Shown: positions 59,524 to 64,000 of the stretch, in pieces | How the letters are laid out: the number at the start of each line of letters is the position of its first letter | How positions within the stretch are numbered: position 1 is the stretch's first letter | DNA from: Drosophila persimilis | Taxonomy: Eukaryota > Arthropoda > Insecta > Diptera > Drosophilidae | Assembly: GCF_003286085.1 (NCBI RefSeq) | Contig: NW_020825294.1 | Coordinates: forward strand, 10,748,501-10,812,500 | Length of the DNA: 64,000 bases | Direction of reading: 5' to 3' | Notes under the pieces: generated by a model | What the model was told of the DNA's origin: nothing | Seen by the model: the letters and a program-made list of their open reading frames with translations, nothing else | The model's database searches: none | Position numbers and translations under genes: made by a program

Positions 59524-59951
59524 CTGTTCCTATGGCTCCACTAGGGGCTTGCGGCTTGTCTCTTCCCGGGGCTGGGCCACGCGTTTCTTTCCTTGGGGGC
59601 ACACACACAAAACACACGCGGATTGAATGATGAAAAAAAATTGCACACACCGCCACAGACACACATACAACACACGCACAGCAGCAGCACACCAGCGGCG
59701 AGCCAGCAAGACAGTTTCCTTAACAGTTTTAGCGGATTTTCTTCAACTTTGTCCAAGTGCGGGCCAAGATTCACAGAGTGGTTACAAACCAACTATCGTT
59801 CAACTTCAACTTCAAAATCAAATCAATTTTTTTTTTATTTGCGACGTGAGCGTCGCAGCTGAAGTAAGAGAAAACAATGTCATCGATGTTTGGAACAACG
59901 ATGTTTTCTGTGCGCATCTGGATTTTCAGTAATTTGACGACACTGCAGACT
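59524..59951 (-). other. CycE: Candidate distal 5' UTR exon of CycE
   Basis: On the minus strand a TCAGTC initiator consensus lies at 59948-59953. It is followed by about 430 bp rich in GTGT and ending in a perfect donor, AACAG|GTGAGT, at 59523. No minus-strand coding gene lies between here and the CycE type I start exon, whose upstream acceptor is at 50254-50256. The simplest reading is that this is the first, non-coding exon of type I CycE. That it belongs to CycE is inference from order, strand and splice signals. Confidence 0.5.
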
Positions 59952-59959
59952 GACGCACA

Positions 59960-60870
59960 AGGCACTTTGCTCAAACAGCAGTAGCATAAGTGTTCCTATT
60001 CCCCCGATTTTAATATTCCATTGAATAATTCCATCTAGATAGAACCCTCAACCCTGTTTACATAATTTTATCCGATTAAATAATCAATTTTCTATTGACT
60101 AGCTAATTTAAAATACTTGCTTTTATTAGATTTTGTTAAAAAAAAAGGTTTTAGCGAAAAGGTCACACAAAAAAACGTGAGTAATCAATTTTGATGTTCC
60201 GTTGAATACTGCTGGCTAACTAAGACTCTAAGCTCTGCCCACATAATTTTATTAAAGATTTTAGTTTTTAGTCCTTGCTTTTATTGTATTGTGTATAAAA
60301 CAAAAAAGTTCAACAAAAAACAGTCGTAGTGTTGTCACGTCCATGTTGCGGGACATGCTGCTCGTTTCTCGGCACATATATAGAATGTTGCCGCAACACT
60401 TGTGCAAGTAAGAACATGCTTCTGCGACGAAAAATTTAATTTTGCAGTTTTCAATTAACTTGAATATATTTAAGCGTTTTAGATGTAATACGCAGCACTT
60501 TAAGTTGCATTTGAATTGGATTATTGATTTATTTAAAATTTGCCTACACTACATTTGACTCGTGCGTTATCGGATTGGACAGTGTTACCCCGTGGAAAAT
60601 TTCCGAGCGCGCACAAATTCAAAAACGCGCGGAAGCGGTTTGGGGTTCGAATTGTGTCTGAAGCAGTCTCTTTTATGTAATGCCAAGCATTTTGAATGCC
60701 ATCCTTGTGTTTGTTCTACATAAATTAGCTTATATGTTACTACTATATTGCATTTTTGTTGCACCTGGCTGCCAGATCGCGCTCGAAAACTCAACTAAAG
60801 GAAAACGGCCAATAGCCAAGCTCCAACCGAATAAGCACAGCTGCAATGTGCCTCCGCAGCGTTTTTTTCA
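59960..60870. other. Intergenic region between CycE and ND-B17
   Basis: AT-rich DNA with no supported gene. A tiny frame at 60343-60414 (MLRDMLLVSRHIYR ...) ends at a GTAAG and could be an exon or chance. A 94-codon plus-strand frame starts at 60875 and is discussed among the findings. Confidence 0.45.
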
Positions 60871-60976
60871 GGTAATGCCAACAAAGAAAAACCCCGACGC
60901 AGCAGAAAAACGTCTTCCTCAGCACCGCCGCAATGACAAAACACTGCCACTCCCTCTCTTACATTTTGTTTCCATG

Positions 60977-60982
60977 TTTATT
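60977..60982 (-). terminator. ND-B17: Polyadenylation signal of ND-B17
   Basis: Minus-strand AATAAA about 70 bp past the stop codon of ND-B17. Confidence 0.6.
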
Positions 60983-61051
60983 GCGATATTTGTTTTGCTA
61001 TCATTAATTTACGTTTCAAACCTAGGAAAAGTCACCAAGATGCTCTCGAGC

Positions 61052-61951
61052 TTACAAAGGCGACTGCTTAAAGCCGCGGGCCGCATAATCAGCGGGTGCC
61101 GAGCGGTCCGACACACGGGGATAGCCCTCGTCACCGGGAACGCAGGACCTACGCGATGAAATCACACGCCAGCCCCCCTTGCGGGTCCAATCCTGCAAGG
61201 AAATGGTAACAGAAGGGAAAGGTGAGAGGTTTATAGAGGCATCATAGCTGAGGAAGCTAGAGGTCCCCTAAAATGAGGTAATGGTCAGAGGTTTGACTAG
61301 GGATATAGGGAGCAAATACTGCATTCAGTAATATGGTTCATTGATACAAGCAGAGATTGATGTCTGAAGACATCGGGCCAGAAAATCCTTCGAATCTGCA
61401 GCGACTTCATTCATATTATCCTTCTACTAGGTGTCCCGGTCCATTCCTTCTACCAATCAAGGGGATTCCCCCGCGGAGTACTCACATTCTGATTGTACTT
61501 GAAGTAGTAGGCGCCGGCATAGATGCCCGTGAGAGCCATCAGAGCCTTGCCAGTCCAGAAGCGTATCGTGTAGGCGCGCTGGAAGCCCTAAAAGTAGAAC
61601 AGGAATCACTTAGAAAGCCAAAAAACAGGAGAAAATGTGCCGATTTGTGCGATTACATAATGCGACGGCGACGATGCCCGGCCGACTTTTACTCACCAGG
61701 GCTGGGGTTAGAACGTTGCAGAGCTTGTCCAGGGGGGCCCGGTAGAAGCGCTTAATGGGATTGTTCAGCTCCAGCTCGAGGGCGGGCACCTTTCGGGCGC
61801 CGTGGTGCAGCTCCTGGTCCTTCAGCCACTGTTTGCGCCAGGCCCGCTCGTCGCCAGTCATTCCAATCAGGCGCTCGCGCTCGCGGACCATGCGACCTGC
61901 AATGGCCATGGGCTTGACGCCGCCGGTATCAGAAGCTCCGCCAGCAACCAT
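61052..61951 (-). CDS. ND-B17: NADH dehydrogenase B17 subunit (NDUFB6)
   Basis: Minus-strand exons are 61951-61697, 61587-61486 and 61192-61052, all in phase 0, giving 165 residues. The introns are 109 bp (GTGAGT...TTTTAG) and 293 bp (GTGAGT...TTGCAG). The protein starts MVAGGASDTGGVKPMAIAGR. It has a basic, Trp-containing region (ERAWRKQWLKDQEL), the NNPIKRFYRAPLD motif, one membrane helix (about 92-114, ALMALTGIYAGAYYF) and a C-terminus DWTRKGGWRV ... SAPADYAARGFKQSPL. This is an accessory subunit of mitochondrial complex I in the inner membrane (human NDUFB6), known in flies as l(2)35Di. Its size is close to the family's. It is divergent from Mtr4. Confidence 0.95.
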
Positions 61952-62435
61952 TTTGTGTTGTTTTATCTAGCTTTAAAAGCAAATTCGTTAAATGTAAAAA
62001 AAACCAGCGCAAATCGTGAAAATATTGAGACAGTGTGCCCGTTCTATCTAGACAAAATCAACTAAAAATCCTCTAGAGCGTTAAAAGAACAGCTGATTCT
62101 TGCCCATCGTTATCGTGGCTTCACATGTTTTATTGTTGTTGCGGAAACAAAATTGAGACAAAAAAAATCAAAGTCAATTATTTAAAATAAACCAGTTAAG
62201 TAGAAAATTGATTCATTAATTATTAAAATTATGTGGTAGGGCTGTATCTAGCAAGTAATATTCCACGGAATATAAAATCGAGGAGAATGTAGAATAGAAA
62301 TTGAATTCGTCAGTATACGGTATATTAAAATGAGACGGAATATTTAGGTATATTTCTGAGGGTCGGACGGCATATTTTATCGTTAAATCCGCGGTCACAC
62401 TGGCCTCTTTTTGATTAAAAAACCGAAAATACAGC
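61952..62435. promoter_or_regulatory. Bidirectional promoter ND-B17 / Mtr4
   Basis: A 484-bp gap between two divergent start codons. At 62392-62402 CGGTCACACTG matches Ohler Motif 1 (bound by M1BP), about 35 bp before the Mtr4 ATG, so the Mtr4 leader is very short. No TATA is seen. Motif 1 without TATA is typical of broadly expressed fly genes. Confidence 0.7.
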
Positions 62436-64000
62436 ATGGACATTGATGAGTTATTCGATTGCTTTACCGAAGTGCCACCGGAGAGCCTGGAGCCGCCCAC
62501 TCCAGGTCCCAGCAAGGCTAAGTCAGCCACAGACAAAGCCGCCAAAAAGGCGCCAAAGCGTCCGGCCGACGACGCGGCCATTGGCGAAAAGCACGAGGAG
62601 CAAGAGCAACAGCAGCATGAGGAGGTGGCGGAGGAGGAAGCCACAAAGCGCTTGAAGAAGGAGGAAGAAGTTGCCGGCAAGAAGGGTGAAGATGCGGAGG
62701 AGGAGGATTTGGAGGAGGTGGTGCCCCTGGATGTGGATGATTCCGGCACTTTGGAGGCCCTGAACACACGCATCGTCACACACCTTCTGGAGGCGCCCGA
62801 GTCGTGCACCCACGAGGTGGCCGCCTACCCTGACCAAGAGTACATACCGCTGCAGCCGTTTGCCGGCATTCCGGCCAAGGAGTACCCCTTCGTGCTGGAC
62901 CCTTTCCAGCGGCAGGCCATCCTCTGCATCGACAACTCCCAGAGCGTCCTGGTCTCGGCACATACCTCGGCGGGAAAGACCGTGGTGGCAGAGTACGCCA
63001 TCGCCAAGTCCCTGGCAGCCAAGCAGCGCGTCATCTACACGACACCCATCAAGGCCCTGTCCAACCAGAAGTTCCGCGAGTTCACCGACGAGTTCAAGGA
63101 CGTCGGCCTGGTCACCGGCGACGTGACCATCAATCCCTCGGCTTCGTGCCTCATCATGACCACCGAGATCCTCAGGAACATGCTGTACCGCGGCAGCGAG
63201 ATTATGCGCGAGGTGGGCTGGGTGGTCTTTGACGAGATCCACTACATGCGCGACAAGGAGCGCGGCGTGGTGTGGGAGGAGACGCTCATCCTACTACCGG
63301 ACAACGTGCGCTACGTCTTCCTCTCGGCCACCATCCCGAATGCCCGGCAGTTCGCCGAGTGGGTCTGCCACCTGCACAAGCAACCCTGTCATGTGGTCTA
63401 CACGGACTACCGTCCCACGCCGCTGCAGCACTACATCTTCCCCGCCGGTGGCGACGGCATCCATCTAATTGTCGACGAAAAGGGGCAGTTCAAGGAGGAC
63501 AACTTCACCACAGCCATGGCGGTGCTGGCCAATGCGGGTACGTACAGAGATTCATCATAGATTCCCCTACAAAAAATAACACCACTTTTTTTTTAAGGGG
63601 AGGCTGGCAAGGGCGATCAGAAGGGACGCAAGGGCGGCATCAAGGGCCACAATTCGGGACAGACGAACATCTTCAAGATCGTCAAGATGATCATGGAGCG
63701 CAACTTTGCCCCGGTGATCATTTTCTCGTTTAGCAAGAAGGACTGCGAGATCTTTGCCATGCAGATGGCCAAACTGGATTTCAACACGGCCGACGAGAAG
63801 AAGCTCGTGGACGAGGTCTTCAACAATGCCATGGACGTGCTCTCCGACGAGGATCGCCGCCTGCCGCAGGTGGAGAACGTTCTGCCGCTTCTGCGTCGAG
63901 GCATAGGCATCCATCACGGCGGTCTGCTGCCCATCCTGAAGGAGACCATTGAGATTCTGTTCGGCGAGGGCCTCATCAAGGCGCTCTTTGCCACCGAAAC
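62436..64000 (+). CDS. Mtr4: Mtr4 exosome RNA helicase (partial at window end)
   Basis: Exon 1 is 62436-63537 and exon 2 runs from 63598 past the window end, with a 60-bp intron (GTACGT...TTTTAAG). The N-terminus is acidic and Lys-rich (about 1-100). The SF2 Ski2-like core follows: FQRQAI Q-motif region (157-162), Walker [10 protein letters not shown] (174-182), DEIH box (266-269) and SAT motif (297-299). The GHNSGQTN region and ending piece [14 protein letters not shown], then [11 protein letters not shown], belong to the second RecA domain. Mtr4 feeds RNA to the nuclear exosome for rRNA processing and decay (TRAMP/NEXT complexes). It is the D. melanogaster gene earlier called l(2)35Df. The full protein is about 1,050 residues, so over half lies beyond the window. 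Confidence 0.97.

Noticed and set aside
62523-63242. 239-codon minus-strand open frame
   Set aside because: Antisense shadow of Mtr4 exon 1, whose helicase motifs are unmistakable.
1-64000. tRNA, rRNA or CRISPR features
   Set aside because: I looked for cloverleaf box motifs and regular spaced repeats and found none; CRISPR is not expected in an insect genome.

Overview
The window is nuclear DNA of a Drosophila fly, most likely from the obscura group. The grounds are short introns with GTRAGT donors, clearly recognisable fly genes (Cyclin E, the exosome helicase Mtr4, the complex I subunit ND-B17), DINE-1/SGM-type dispersed repeats, and abundant CA/GA microsatellites with TACATATGTA motifs. 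In D. melanogaster these genes lie together in region 35D of chromosome arm 2L, so this is the matching segment. The species call is inference.

Left part (1-27 kb). Most of this stretch appears to be introns of one large minus-strand gene. I rebuilt it from small exons: a TATA-containing promoter and 5' UTR exon near 26.4-26.1 kb, a signal-peptide exon at 21.5-21.6 kb, and an 82-nt exon at 10.9-11.0 kb. The encoded N-terminus fits an alpha2/delta voltage-gated calcium channel subunit; the rest lies off the left edge. Nested in its introns on the plus strand are a wrecked C1GalT-like glycosyltransferase gene (4.0-4.7 kb), a CLIP-type serine protease homologue without a working catalytic triad (5.1-6.2 kb), a 70-residue membrane protein gene (13.2-13.5 kb) and a 114-residue protein gene (14.9-15.2 kb). 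The last lies in one arm of an inverted duplication whose other arm, at 18.5-19.3 kb, carries a deleted copy.

Middle (27-34.2 kb). A fast-evolving F-box/leucine-rich-repeat gene (27.8-29.2 kb) is followed by a degenerate tandem copy (31.9-34.15 kb) that was itself hit by a short repeat with target-site duplications. Between them lie remnants of two further unrecognised genes.

Right part (34.5-64 kb). Cyclin E runs on the minus strand. It has a shared body (36.0-38.0 kb), a type II start exon (38.3 kb) and type I start exons (46 and 50.2 kb). A likely distal 5' UTR exon lies at 59.5-59.95 kb, which would make the gene about 25 kb long. An almost intact Tc1-type DNA transposon of the S-element kind, with matching 234-bp inverted ends, sits at 52.07-53.80 kb inside the inferred first intron. 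Five exact E2F-type 8-mers lie at 57.2-59.2 kb, just downstream of the inferred distal promoter. The right end holds the divergently transcribed housekeeping pair ND-B17 (minus) and Mtr4 (plus, cut by the window end), sharing an intergenic region of about 480 bp with a Motif 1 core promoter element.

These genes do not form a pathway. The layout is a conserved gene neighbourhood in which cell-cycle (CycE), RNA-decay (Mtr4) and respiratory (ND-B17) genes flank a region of fast turnover: nested genes, duplicated and decayed genes, and transposons.
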